Shown one piece after another: positions 9,217 to 19,857 of a DNA stretch of 64,000 nt (position 1 is its first letter; every line of letters begins with the position of its first letter). The position numbers were made by a program, and so were the translations under genes. The DNA comes from Rhodanobacter denitrificans. GTDB taxonomy: Bacteria; Pseudomonadota; Gammaproteobacteria; Xanthomonadales; Rhodanobacteraceae. The notes beneath the pieces are model-generated. The model had not been told where the DNA came from. It did not search any database and saw nothing but the letters and a program-made list of their open reading frames with translations. Location: NCBI RefSeq assembly GCF_003335105.1, contig NZ_QFWQ01000007.1, forward strand, positions 172,306 to 236,305, in the 5' to 3' direction.

Positions 9217-11544
9217 CTACGGCTTGCTGCTGGCGGGCGTCGGCGCGCGCAGCGGTGCCAGCGACTCGAACTTGCTCTGGTAGTCGTCGGTGATCTGCTT
9301 CGCGTCCGCGCCGCCGCGGATCACCCGCGGCGTGATCAGCACGATCAGCTCGGTGCGGTTGCGGCTGCGGCTGGTGTTGCCGAACAGCCGGCCCAGCACT
9401 GGCACGCGATTGAGCCCGGGGATGCCGGTATCGGTGTTGCCTTCGGCCTGCTCGATCAGGCCGCCCAGCAGCACGGTCTGGCCACTCTGCACCGCGACCT
9501 GGGTGGCCAGCTTGCGCTGCGAGATGGCCGGGTTGCCGTTGACCAGCGGCACCGATTTGTCGGCCTGGCTCACTTCCTGGCTGATGTTCATGTAGACCAG
9601 GCCGCCGGGATTGATCCGCGGCTGCACGTTGAGGATCACGCCGGTACTCAGGTAGCTGACCTGGCTGTAGCTGGTGGCCGCGCCGAGGCCGGTGTTCACG
9701 CTGGTCTGGTTGATCGGGATCTGGTTGCCGACCGCGATGCTGGCCACTTGGTTGTTCATCACCACCATCGACGGCGCCGACAACGTCTTGGTGTTGCCGC
9801 TGGTCTCCATCGCGCGCACAGCGACCTGCAGGTCGCTGTTGAGGAAGGAGTAGAAGAACGGCTCGCCGTGGAACGCGTTGCCGCCCTGGCCCAGGCCGAG
9901 CTGGCGGTGCCGGTATGGCTGGCCCGGCACGATATTGCCGCTGCTGTCGGTGGTGCTGCCGGTCAGTCCTTCCAGGTACCACTGCACGCCGAACTGGAAT
10001 TCGCCGGTGAGGCTGACCTCGAGGATGCGCGTCTCGATCTGCACCTGCAGCGGCACGTTGTCGAGCTTGTGGATCGCGCCCTTGATCTCCTCCCACTGCG
10101 ACGGCCGCGCGCGCACCAGCAACTGGTTGCTGCCGTCGACCGAACTGATCCGCACGCTGCCGTCGCTGGAGCTGTACTGCGCCTCGCTGGACGCGCCGCC
10201 ACCGGCCGCGCCGCCGAAGGCGGCCGAGCGGCTGCCGAAGCCGCCGCCCGCGCCTGCACTGCTGCTGTCGCGGCCATTGCCGCCGACCGCGCCGACGTTG
10301 CCGCCCGCGCCGCCCGCGCCGCCGAGGCCGCTGTCGCGTCCCGCACCGCCCGGGTTGCCGAAGCTGCCCGCGGTGCTGCCCATGCTGGTCGCGCCGGCGT
10401 TTTCCGCGCTGCCCAGGGTGGCGGCGGCGAGGCCCGGCCCGACCTGGCCGCCGTTGTCACCGCCACCGCCGGCGCCGCTGGTGTAGATCTGCGCCAGGTA
10501 GCGGGCCAGGTCCGATGCCTTGATGTTGCGCACGTCGTAGACGAACAACTGCGGCTCGTTGCCGCCGCCGCGGTCGATGCGGGTGATCCAGTCGCCGACC
10601 TCCTGCAGGTATTCCGGCTGGGTGCTGATCACCACCAGTGCGTTGGTGCGCTCGATCGGGATGAAGCGCAGCATGCCGGCCAGCGGGGTGCTCCCCTTTT
10701 CGCCGAACATGCCATCCAGTTTCGGCATCAGTTCGCCGACGCTGGCGTACTGCAGGTTGAACACGCCCACCGACATGCCGCGCAGCCAGTCGACGTCGAA
10801 GGTGCGCACCATGCGCTGGTAGTTGGCCAGCTCGTCGGGGGTGCCGGACATCACCAGCAGGTTGCGCGCCGGGTCCACCAGCAGGGTCGAATCCGCCCGC
10901 GCAAACGGCTTGATCAGCTTCTGCATCTCGGTGGCGGAGATGTAATGCAGCGGGAACAGCCGCGACTGCAGCCCGCCCGTGGGCGCGCTGGCGCCGAGGC
11001 TGGGCACCAGGTTGCCGGCCACCGCCTCCTTCTGCGGCAGCACCACATAGCCGCCGGCGCGTTGCACCAGCGCGTTGCCGGTCCACGACAGCAGGGTCTC
11101 CAGGATCGGCAGCGCCTGGTTCGACTCCACCGGCTCGGCGGTGGAGAACGAGATGTTGCCCTGCACGCCCGGTGCGATGGTGTAGTTCTGCTTGAGCAGG
11201 TCGCCCAGGATCGCCTTGACCACCGCCTGTACCGGCTGGTTCTCGAAGTTGAAGGTCACCGAGCCGCCGCCGCTGGCCGCCGGGCGCGGCTGGCTCAACG
11301 CGCCGGGCCGGATGAACTGTCCGCTGCCCCGGCTGAGCTGCGACGGTGGCGTGGCCGTGCTGCCCTCCGATGCGCCGTTGTTCAGCGGCAGGGGTGCGGG
11401 CACCGGGTTCTGCGTGCCGGCCATCGCCTCGCGCTGCAGGGCGCCGTTGTCCGGCGGTGGCGGCAGGCTGGCGCAGCCGGCCAGCGCCACGATGGCGCCC
11501 AGCATGACGCTGCGCAGGAGTTGCTGAGTGGGCGTGCGGAACAT
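9217..11544 (-). CDS. gspD: Type II secretion secretin GspD/XpsD
   Basis: This is the outer-membrane channel of the type II system. The 775-residue lipoprotein precursor has a lipobox LAGC (Cys24), N-terminal ring-building domains (N0-N3) and the C-terminal secretin domain ending in conserved TELIVLITPRVI. An unusually long Gly/Ala/Ser-rich stretch (about residues 362-455) sits in the periplasmic part before the secretin core. The start has GAGGTG upstream and lies 3 nt after the gspN stop, making it the last gene of the xps-type operon. D directly after N is the Xanthomonas xps order; in many other species D is near the front. Confidence 0.96.
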   Translation of the reverse strand: MFRTPTQQLLRSVMLGAIVALAGCASLPPPPDNGALQREAMAGTQNPVPAPLPLNNGASEGSTATPPSQLSRGSGQFIRPGALSQPRPAASGGGSVTFNFENQPVQAVVKAILGDLLKQNYTIAPGVQGNISFSTAEPVESNQALPILETLLSWTGNALVQRAGGYVVLPQKEAVAGNLVPSLGASAPTGGLQSRLFPLHYISATEMQKLIKPFARADSTLLVDPARNLLVMSGTPDELANYQRMVRTFDVDWLRGMSVGVFNLQYASVGELMPKLDGMFGEKGSTPLAGMLRFIPIERTNALVVISTQPEYLQEVGDWITRIDRGGGNEPQLFVYDVRNIKASDLARYLAQIYTSGAGGGGDNGGQVGPGLAAATLGSAENAGATSMGSTAGSFGNPGGAGRDSGLGGAGGAGGNVGAVGGNGRDSSSAGAGGGFGSRSAAFGGAAGGGASSEAQYSSSDGSVRISSVDGSNQLLVRARPSQWEEIKGAIHKLDNVPLQVQIETRILEVSLTGEFQFGVQWYLEGLTGSTTDSSGNIVPGQPYRHRQLGLGQGGNAFHGEPFFYSFLNSDLQVAVRAMETSGNTKTLSAPSMVVMNNQVASIAVGNQIPINQTSVNTGLGAATSYSQVSYLSTGVILNVQPRINPGGLVYMNISQEVSQADKSVPLVNGNPAISQRKLATQVAVQSGQTVLLGGLIEQAEGNTDTGIPGLNRVPVLGRLFGNTSRSRNRTELIVLITPRVIRGGADAKQITDDYQSKFESLAPLRAPTPASSKP

Positions 11545-11547
11545 GAA

Positions 11548-12270
11548 TCAATGCACCTCTTCATTGGCCGCAGCCGCCTTGGCAGCACGACGTTTTTGGA
11601 CGCTTTCCCTGAGCTGGTCAAGGCTTTTCTGCCGCGCCGGATCTACCGACGGCGGCGACGCCTGCGGATCGCGACCGCCGCCGGAACGGATGTTCTGTCT
11701 TCCGGCCCCATGCGGCCCGATGCTGATCATCGCGTCGGCAGGCGCGGCCGGCGCCGGGCTTCCCGCGGCGGCACCCTTCTGCCCGTCGAAGGGCGCACCC
11801 GCCGGCAGCTTCAATTCGGTCCGGCCCGCGGAGGTGGCGAACACCGCCGAACGCGGATGCACTTCGAGCAGGGTGGCGCTGCCATCCGGCAACGCCTGGC
11901 CCTCGCGCAGGCGCACCTCGCGATGGTCGCCGTTCCGGTTGCGCAGCAGGGCCATGCGCAGCTCGGGGGTGAGGATGATGCCGGTCAGTTCGAGGTCGCC
12001 GAGATTGCTGCCGCCGTCGGCGGTGCGCGCCACCGGCTTGCGGTCCGGGCTGAACAGCGGTCGCTGCCAGACCAGCGCGTACTGCTGCAGCGGCACCGGC
12101 TGCAGCAGGTTGGCTGGCGGGCCGGCTGGCGGCAGCGGCGCCAGCGTGCGCGGCGTATCCCAGCGCACGCCGCGGCCGAAGCCGGCCAGCAGCAACAGCA
12201 GCAGCGCGCCCAGCAACGCGGCCAGTGCGACCAGCACGGGAGTCAGCTGGCGCTGATTGGCGGCGTTCAA
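11548..12270 (-). CDS. gspN: Type II secretion protein N (XpsN, GspC-like linker)
   Basis: The 240-residue product has one membrane segment (about 10-29) and a periplasmic homology region with the typical WQRPLFSPDRKP and LTGIILTPE patterns, then a Pro/Ala/Gly-rich tail. In Xanthomonas, XpsN takes the place of GspC, linking the inner-membrane platform to the secretin. The start is TTG 12270, which overlaps the gspM stop as TTGA; no ATG lies nearby and the reading from TTG gives a normal N-terminus. It is translationally coupled to gspM and followed after 3 nt by gspD. Confidence 0.88.
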   Translation of the reverse strand: MNAANQRQLTPVLVALAALLGALLLLLLAGFGRGVRWDTPRTLAPLPPAGPPANLLQPVPLQQYALVWQRPLFSPDRKPVARTADGGSNLGDLELTGIILTPELRMALLRNRNGDHREVRLREGQALPDGSATLLEVHPRSAVFATSAGRTELKLPAGAPFDGQKGAAAGSPAPAAPADAMISIGPHGAGRQNIRSGGGRDPQASPPSVDPARQKSLDQLRESVQKRRAAKAAAANEEVH

Positions 12271-12914
12271 GGCGCGGCTCCCGCGTCGTCGGGCGCGCGG
12301 CCGGGCGGCGCGGCCGCCGGACGCGCCGGACGCACGTAGCCGGACAGGCTGAACTGCACCTCCAGCGCCGCGCCATTGTTCTGCTGCGCCACCACCGGGT
12401 TTCGATAGATGCTGAGGTCGTCGACGAACAGGTAGGGCGTGCCCTGCTCCAACGCCTGCAGCACCGCCGCCAGCGGCTCCATGTCACAGGTCAGGCTGAT
12501 GCTGACCGCCGCCTTGCGGTAGGGCTCGCCAGCGATCGACGGTGGGTTCGGCAGCGGCATCTTCTGGGTCACCGCGCAATGGCCGCCGCCGGCGTTGGCG
12601 GCGACCACGTCGATCACGCGCTGCATCAGGTCGGCCGCCGCGGCGTTCGGGTCGTCGGCGGCGAGAAACGCGGCGCTGGCGGCCTGGCCGGAGCCCAGTT
12701 CGGCGAGGCGCCGCTGCAGCGCCGGCTTCTCGGCGATCGCGGCGGCGTAACGGCTATGCGTGTCGCGCAGGTCGACCATCGCCTCGCGCACCTGCTGCAA
12801 CGGCACCACGAACCACCAGTGCAGCAGCACCAGGTAGGCCAGCCCCAGTGCGAACAGGAGCAGCAGTACCGCCGCGATGCGGCTGTCGCGCGGATTCATC
12901 GCGGTGATCTTCAT
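12267..12914 (-). CDS. gspM: Type II secretion protein M (GspM/XpsM)
   Basis: The 215-residue product has a short cytoplasmic tail, one membrane segment (about 14-35) and a periplasmic region, the usual GspM design. GspM partners with GspL in the inner-membrane platform. The start is ATG 12914, overlapping the gspL stop as ATGA; the longer open frame upstream is only a shadow of gspL. The family diverges fast, so the call leans partly on position between L and N. Confidence 0.88.
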   Translation of the reverse strand: MKITAMNPRDSRIAAVLLLLFALGLAYLVLLHWWFVVPLQQVREAMVDLRDTHSRYAAAIAEKPALQRRLAELGSGQAASAAFLAADDPNAAAADLMQRVIDVVAANAGGGHCAVTQKMPLPNPPSIAGEPYRKAAVSISLTCDMEPLAAVLQALEQGTPYLFVDDLSIYRNPVVAQQNNGAALEVQFSLSGYVRPARPAAAPPGRAPDDAGAAP

Positions 12915-14062
12915 GGCGTGTCCCCGCGAGCTGCCGGGGGCGCCGCCGGTTTCGGCTGGTTCACGTGCGCAATCAGGTAGAAACGTTCCTTGCCGGTGGT
13001 CGGGTCGGGCTGGATGCTGCCCTGGAAGCTGGCGCCGGTGATCAGCTTCGAATCCTTCAGCGCGTCGAGCAGCTTCACTGCCTGCTGGCTCTGCCCCTGC
13101 ACGCCGATCTGGCCGGTGTTGTCGACGCTGAAGCGCTCCAGCCAGGCGTTGTCCGGCAGGCGCTCGGTGACATCCTGCAGCAGGCTGAGCATGGCCACCG
13201 TGTCGTGCTTGCGCCGGGCCAGGAAACCGGCGGCGCCGGCGTCGTCCTGCAGTTGCTGGCGCAGCGTCGCCACCTGCTGCGCCTCGCCGCGCATCGCCTC
13301 GACTTCGGCCTGCATCTGCGCCAGCGCCAGCTGCCGGTTGTGCAGCCACTCGCCCAGCACCAGCACCAGCAGCAGCACGCAGGCGGCGGCCAGGATCAGG
13401 TTCAGCCGGCGGCGCGGGCGCGCGCGGCGCGGCACCTGTTCCGGCGACAGCAGGTTGACGCCGAGGCGGCCGTCGCCCACCGCCACGTCCGCCGCGTCGA
13501 CCGCGATGCCCTGGGCCTGCAGGCGCGCCAGCAGCGGATCCAGCGTGGCGCGGGTGACCACCACCAGCTCCGCGTTGAGGCGGCCGGCCACGGTGGCCGC
13601 GGCCGTTTCGCGCACGGCGTAGTACACCTGCGCCACGGTGAACGGGGTCTGCCGGTCCATCTCGAAAGCGGCGACCTGACGCAGGTTGTCGCGCGCGGCC
13701 AGCGGCAGCGCCAGCGTGCGCCGCAACACCGCCGCTGCCGGCAGCAGCAGCGCCAGGCGCAGGTCCTCGCGGTCCACCCGCTGCAGCGCCGCCCCCATCG
13801 CGGCGGCCGGCGCGAGAGCGCCGTCGTCGTCCCAGCTCGCCAGCACCTCGCCATGGCCGCTGCGGCGCAGGGTCCAGGCGGTGCCGGCACGCTGCAGCAG
13901 GTGCCAGTCGGCGCCGCTGCCGAACCAGCCGCGCCAGCACAACGGCAGCAGGCCGCGCAGCTCGCCGCCCCACCAGCCCAGGAACGCGGGCAACGGCGAA
14001 GCGCGCCAACCGCGGCGTGCACGATCCCACAACGGCTGCAGCGACTGCGTTGCCGTACTCAT
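12911..14062 (-). CDS. gspL: Type II secretion protein L (GspL/XpsL)
   Basis: The 383-residue product has a cytoplasmic actin-like N-terminal domain, one membrane helix near residues 225-245 (LNLILAAACVLLLVLVLGEW) and a periplasmic PilN-like ferredoxin-fold domain. GspL recruits the ATPase GspE to the membrane and binds GspM. The start overlaps the gspK stop by 4 nt and the end overlaps gspM by 4 nt, which argues for strict coupling. The C-terminal tail is rich in Pro and Ala. Confidence 0.92.
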   Translation of the reverse strand: MSTATQSLQPLWDRARRGWRASPLPAFLGWWGGELRGLLPLCWRGWFGSGADWHLLQRAGTAWTLRRSGHGEVLASWDDDGALAPAAAMGAALQRVDREDLRLALLLPAAAVLRRTLALPLAARDNLRQVAAFEMDRQTPFTVAQVYYAVRETAAATVAGRLNAELVVVTRATLDPLLARLQAQGIAVDAADVAVGDGRLGVNLLSPEQVPRRARPRRRLNLILAAACVLLLVLVLGEWLHNRQLALAQMQAEVEAMRGEAQQVATLRQQLQDDAGAAGFLARRKHDTVAMLSLLQDVTERLPDNAWLERFSVDNTGQIGVQGQSQQAVKLLDALKDSKLITGASFQGSIQPDPTTGKERFYLIAHVNQPKPAAPPAARGDTP

Positions 14063-14928
14063 TCCGCCTCCCCCTCCTGCCAGCGCATCACGGCGTACGG
14101 CTGCACCTGCCCCTCCTGCAGGCGAACCGTGGCACGCAGGATCGCACGCGTGCCATCGGCCAGCGTGGCCTCCGAACGAATACTATGCGCGGTTCCGTTG
14201 GCGAGAACCAGCCGCGGGTCGTCCGCGTTCTTCTGCCGTGCGGCCTGGATCGCGTTCATCTGTTCGGGCGTCATCCCGGGGATCGCGGCCAGCGCCAGCG
14301 GCGGGGCGGTGTTCGGATCCGGGCTCGGGTTGCCGGACCAGATCGTCACCACCGGCACCACCTGGCGGTACAGCGCCGGGGTCATGCCCAGCACCATCTG
14401 CAATTCCTCGATGCTGGCGAACGGACCGCCACGCGGACCGTAGTCGCGCCCGGCCGCCACATAGGCCGCGCGCTGGGTGGCGGCCGCGCCTTCGAGGATG
14501 GGCGGGCTGCGCCAGTCCACCACGCGGGCGGCCAGCACCTGCGCCTCGGCCGCCGTCAGCCCGGCCGCCTGGAACAGGCCGCGCAGCACCTCCGGCGGGG
14601 CGGCGTTGAGATCGACCTTGCCGCCCTCGTCGGTCGCGCGCACCACGACCGTGGCCTGGTCGTAGCGGAACGTGTACGGCCGGCCGTCGCCCAGCCAGTG
14701 CTGCTTCGGCTGCGGATCGTGCAGGGCGTACAGCGCACGCATCAAGCCAGCCTCGGCGGCGTAATGCGCTTGGGCCTGGGCAAACGCGTAGCGGGCCTGC
14801 AGGCCTTCGGTGCGCACCAGCGCGGCATAGCCGCCGAGCAGGATCGCCAGCAGCGTGCACGCCCACAGCACCAGCAGCAGGGCGACCCCGCGCTGGCAGG
14901 CACGCCGCGGCAACGGCCGGCGGCTCAT
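14059..14928 (-). CDS. gspK: Type II secretion minor pseudopilin GspK
   Basis: The 289-residue product starts with a short basic leader (RRACQRGVALLLVLW), where prepilin peptidase would cut after Gly. As usual for GspK, the conserved Glu5 of pseudopilins is absent. The large globular domain carries DLNAAPPEVLRGLF and AAIPGMTPEQ, the helix-hairpin-like repeats of the family. GspK caps the tip complex with GspI and GspJ. ATG 14928 overlaps the gspJ stop (ATGA); the longer upstream frame is a shadow. Confidence 0.93.
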   Translation of the reverse strand: MSRRPLPRRACQRGVALLLVLWACTLLAILLGGYAALVRTEGLQARYAFAQAQAHYAAEAGLMRALYALHDPQPKQHWLGDGRPYTFRYDQATVVVRATDEGGKVDLNAAPPEVLRGLFQAAGLTAAEAQVLAARVVDWRSPPILEGAAATQRAAYVAAGRDYGPRGGPFASIEELQMVLGMTPALYRQVVPVVTIWSGNPSPDPNTAPPLALAAIPGMTPEQMNAIQAARQKNADDPRLVLANGTAHSIRSEATLADGTRAILRATVRLQEGQVQPYAVMRWQEGEAE

Positions 14929-15566
14929 CGTCCCCTCATGCCGGGCAGGTTGACCAGGAGCGCATTCGCTCGCACCGGCACGTCCAGCTGCGGCCACGCC
15001 ATGCCGCCCTGCGCCTGCAGCTCGATACGCACCAGCTGCGGCATCCGGCGACCGTCGGGCCACGCGGTGGACCACGGTGCAGGGTCGCCCTGGTCGTCGA
15101 CCCCGCGGTAGCTGAAGCTGCCTTTGACGATCCGATCGAGCAGCACCTGCGGTTCGCCCAGCGGCTGCGGCGGCCGGCCGTCCGGCGGCAGCAGGGCCAG
15201 GCTCAGCTCCAGCCGCAGGCCACCGTGGCCGTCGTCGACCAGTTGCAGCCGCTGCAACTGCGGGCCGAGCTTGCCGAGGTAGCCGGGCAGCGGCGCCACG
15301 TAGCGCATCTCGCGCGCGCTGCCCAGGAAATAGATCGGCTCGCCGTGATCGGTGCGGCCGATCGGCTGCACCTGGCTCTGCGCCAGTTCGCGGCGCAGGA
15401 ATTGCTGCGCCGAGCGCACCTGGTCGACCCGCTCGATCGCTGCGGTGCCCGAGCGCACGCTGTGGGTGGCGGTGCGCAGGCCCGAGTACACGCCGACCAG
15501 CAGCAGCGCCAGCAGCACCAGCGCGGCGAGCACCTCCAGCAAGGTGAAACCGGCCGCGCGTTTCAT
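14925..15566 (-). CDS. gspJ: Type II secretion minor pseudopilin GspJ
   Basis: The 213-residue product starts MKRAAGFTLLEVLAAL, a class III prepilin signal cut after Gly6 with Glu5 of the mature form present. The length fits GspJ, which joins the I-J-K tip of the pseudopilus. ATG 15566 overlaps the gspI stop by 4 nt. Processing would need a prepilin peptidase (PilD/XpsO), which is not in the window. Confidence 0.93.
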   Translation of the reverse strand: MKRAAGFTLLEVLAALVLLALLLVGVYSGLRTATHSVRSGTAAIERVDQVRSAQQFLRRELAQSQVQPIGRTDHGEPIYFLGSAREMRYVAPLPGYLGKLGPQLQRLQLVDDGHGGLRLELSLALLPPDGRPPQPLGEPQVLLDRIVKGSFSYRGVDDQGDPAPWSTAWPDGRRMPQLVRIELQAQGGMAWPQLDVPVRANALLVNLPGMRGR

Positions 15567-15988
15567 CGGCCGGCCTGCGCATTGCCGGCGGCCAGCGGCG
15601 TGCCCAGCCGCAGCGTGCGGAAGTGCGCGGTGCGCGGATGCGCGGGCGGTCCCCACGACACGGCCAGGTCGAGCTGGTAGAGCTGCATCGATGCGTCGTG
15701 CGCGGCCGGACCGGCGGCGTTCCACGGCGTCACGTCGAGCTGCCAGCGGTAGCGCCGGTCGAAGCGGCCGGCATGCTGGCCCGGCTTCACCGCCTCGCCC
15801 ACGAACGCGCTGTCGAGCAGGCTGCGCGCATGCATCGCCACCTCGCTGTACTCGGCGGCGTTGCGGCCTAGCGCGATGGACGCGCCGGCCACCTTCATCA
15901 GCGCGGTGAACGCGATCGCCAGCAGCATGATCGCGGCAATCACCTCGAGCAGGCTGAAGCCTTGCTGGTGGCGGGACCGGGCTTTCAT
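15563..15988 (-). CDS. gspI: Type II secretion minor pseudopilin GspI
   Basis: The 141-residue product carries the prepilin signal RSRHQQGFSLLEVIAAIM, followed by the hydrophobic helix and a small C-terminal domain. Length and position between H and J identify GspI, the core of the tip complex. ATG 15988 overlaps the gspH stop (ATGA) and its own stop overlaps gspJ. Confidence 0.92.
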   Translation of the reverse strand: MKARSRHQQGFSLLEVIAAIMLLAIAFTALMKVAGASIALGRNAAEYSEVAMHARSLLDSAFVGEAVKPGQHAGRFDRRYRWQLDVTPWNAAGPAAHDASMQLYQLDLAVSWGPPAHPRTAHFRTLRLGTPLAAGNAQAGR

Positions 15989-16443
15989 CGCTGCGCCACC
16001 GCATCGACCACGCGCACCTCGCCGGTCAGCCACGCCACGTTGACGTGCCATTCGCGCCGGCCGCTGCGCAGGGTGATGCGCCCGCCGGTGGAGCTGCCGT
16101 CCGGGAAGAAGCGGATGCGTCCGGTGTGGTCGTTCGGCTGGTCCTGCCTCGCGCTGGTGATGCTCACGCGCAGGCCTTTCGGCAGGCGCACGCCCTGCCG
16201 CTTCGCGTCGTCGTAGCTGTTCGCGCGGGTGTCCACGTCGAAATGCTGCTCCTCCCCGCGCACGATCGCCTGCACCCGGGTGGCGCGCAACGCGCCGGCC
16301 AGCTCGCTGCTGGCCGCGCGCACGCGCGCGCTGGCCAGGCCCTGGGTCACCGATACGGACACAGCTACCGCCGCCAGCCCGATCAGCACGATAACGACCA
16401 GCATCTCCAGCAAGGTGAAGCCGTTGGTGCGCGCAGCCCTCAT
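15985..16443 (-). CDS. gspH: Type II secretion minor pseudopilin GspH
   Basis: The 152-residue product begins MRAARTNGFTLLEMLVVI, a standard prepilin leader and N-terminal helix. GspH sits between the GspG shaft and the I-J-K tip. ATG 16443 lies 2 nt after the gspG stop; the 3' end overlaps gspI by 4 nt. Confidence 0.93.
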   Translation of the reverse strand: MRAARTNGFTLLEMLVVIVLIGLAAVAVSVSVTQGLASARVRAASSELAGALRATRVQAIVRGEEQHFDVDTRANSYDDAKRQGVRLPKGLRVSITSARQDQPNDHTGRIRFFPDGSSTGGRITLRSGRREWHVNVAWLTGEVRVVDAVAQR

Positions 16444-16445
16444 GC

Positions 16446-16871
16446 CTACTGCCAGTTACCCGCATCAGCATTGGTCCCGTCGCCACCCGGTTTACCGTCT
16501 TCGCCATAGAAGATCAGGTCGTACTTGCCATGTTGGCCGGGGTACTGATAACCGAAGTCATGCCCGTAGGGATCCTTCAGTTGCGATTCCTTGGCATACG
16601 GCCCTTGCCAGTTCGTCGCATTAACCGGCTTCACAACCAGATCTCCCAGCTGCTGCGGTGGCGAACCGTTGTCCAGTTCGTAGTTGTCGATGTCCTGGGC
16701 CAATGTGTTCAGTTGGATCTTGCCGGTCTTGTACTTGCCCTTGTCAAAGCTGGGGATGACCTTGGTGATCACTGCCACCGCAATGATGCCAACCAGTGCG
16801 ATCACCGCCAGCATTTCGAGCAAGGTGAAACCGGCTTGCATACCAAATCGTCGTGGTTGCCTGTACTGCAT
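16446..16871 (-). CDS. gspG: Type II secretion major pseudopilin GspG
   Basis: The 141-residue product has the prepilin signal RRFGMQAGFTLLEMLAVI and the family features DNYELDNGSPP and PYGHDFGYQYPG around the calcium-binding loop. GspG is the main subunit of the pseudopilus. I prefer ATG 16871 over GTG 16880 because GAGGTG sits 6 nt upstream of the ATG. Base composition is visibly lower in GC than its neighbours, with many A/T third positions, possibly tied to high expression or to separate ancestry. Confidence 0.95.
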   Translation of the reverse strand: MQYRQPRRFGMQAGFTLLEMLAVIALVGIIAVAVITKVIPSFDKGKYKTGKIQLNTLAQDIDNYELDNGSPPQQLGDLVVKPVNATNWQGPYAKESQLKDPYGHDFGYQYPGQHGKYDLIFYGEDGKPGGDGTNADAGNWQ

Positions 16872-16904
16872 GGAAATCACCTCAAGGTTTGCGAAGGTTG
16901 GTAT

Positions 16905-18122
16905 CTACTGGACGCTGCTGGTCAGGGTAAGCAGCGGTAGCAAGATTGCCGCCATGATGATGCCCACCAGCACCGTCATCACGATGGTCAGCGCCGGCAC
17001 CAGCGCCGCCAGCAGGCGGTCGATCGCGCGCCTGGACTCGAGCTCGAAGGTGTCGGCGACCTTCAGCAGCATGGTGTCGAGCTGGCCGGCTTCCTCGCCC
17101 ACCTGCACCATCTGCATCGCCAGCCGCGGGAACAGTTTCGACTGGCCCAGCGCCAGGCTCAGGCCCGCGCCGCCCTTGACCTGCTCGTGCGCCGCCTCCA
17201 GCGCCGCGTCCAGCGCGCGGTTGGCGGTGACCTGGCGCGCGATGCTCAACGCGCTCAGCAACGGTACGCCGTTCTTCAGCAAGGTGCCCAGCGTGCGCGT
17301 GATCCGCGCGGTTTCCACCTTCAGCAGCAGCGGGCCGACCACGCGCAGCCGCAGCAGGCGGGCATGCCAGGCCAGCCGCGCCGCCGGCTCGCGCAGCCGC
17401 GCGCGCCAGGCGAACAGGCCGCCGCCGAGCAACAGCACGATCAGCCACCACCACGTCTGCAGCGCATTGCCGAGCGCCAGCACCGCGGCGGTGATCCAGG
17501 GGATCGGTACCTGCATGTCCTCGAAGATCGGCACGAACTGCGGCACCACGTAGGCCAGCAGCAACACCAGCGAACCGAGCACGCCGACCAGCAGGAACGC
17601 CGGATAGATCAGCGCATTGACGATGCTGCCGCGCAACTGCTGCGCGCGCTCCAGGTAATCGGCCAGCCGGCGCAGCGTCTCCTCCAGCGAACCGCCCGCC
17701 TCGCCGGCGCGCACCAGGCTGACGTACAGCTTGGGGAACACGCCATGCTCCTCGTCCAGCGCCGAGGACAGGCTGTTGCCGCCGCGCACGCGATCGCGCA
17801 CGCGCTCGATCAGCTTCTTCGCGCCCTCGCCCTCGGGCAGCTCGAGCAGGATGCCGAGCGCGCGGTCCAGTGGCTGGCCGGCGCCGAGCAGGGTGGCCAG
17901 CTGATGGGTGAACTGGGCCAGCTGGTCGCCGCTGAACGGGCCGCGCTTGAACAGCGCGGCGAAGCCGCTGCCACCGCCGGCACCGTCGGCCGGCAGGGCT
18001 TCCAGCGGGGTGTGGCCCTGGTCCTGCAGGCGGCCGATCACTTCCTCGACGCTGGCGGCCTCCATCTGCCCCTGCAGCATCTCGCCGGCGTCGCTGACGG
18101 CCTTGTAGCGGAACTGGGCCAC
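16905..18122 (-). CDS. gspF: Type II secretion inner-membrane platform protein GspF
   Basis: The 405-residue polytopic protein has two T2SSF domains, each with the GxxxGxxL-like helical pattern (ALLGAGQPLDRAL and TLLKNGVPLLSAL), and three hydrophobic segments including IYPAFLLVGVLGSLVLLLAY. GspF is the membrane core around which GspE works. The start is GTG 18122, one base after the gspE stop. A 33-nt gap separates its end from gspG. Confidence 0.95.
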   Translation of the reverse strand: MAQFRYKAVSDAGEMLQGQMEAASVEEVIGRLQDQGHTPLEALPADGAGGGSGFAALFKRGPFSGDQLAQFTHQLATLLGAGQPLDRALGILLELPEGEGAKKLIERVRDRVRGGNSLSSALDEEHGVFPKLYVSLVRAGEAGGSLEETLRRLADYLERAQQLRGSIVNALIYPAFLLVGVLGSLVLLLAYVVPQFVPIFEDMQVPIPWITAAVLALGNALQTWWWLIVLLLGGGLFAWRARLREPAARLAWHARLLRLRVVGPLLLKVETARITRTLGTLLKNGVPLLSALSIARQVTANRALDAALEAAHEQVKGGAGLSLALGQSKLFPRLAMQMVQVGEEAGQLDTMLLKVADTFELESRRAIDRLLAALVPALTIVMTVLVGIIMAAILLPLLTLTSSVQ

Positions 18123-18123
18123 G

Positions 18124-19857
<1,734 letters not shown>

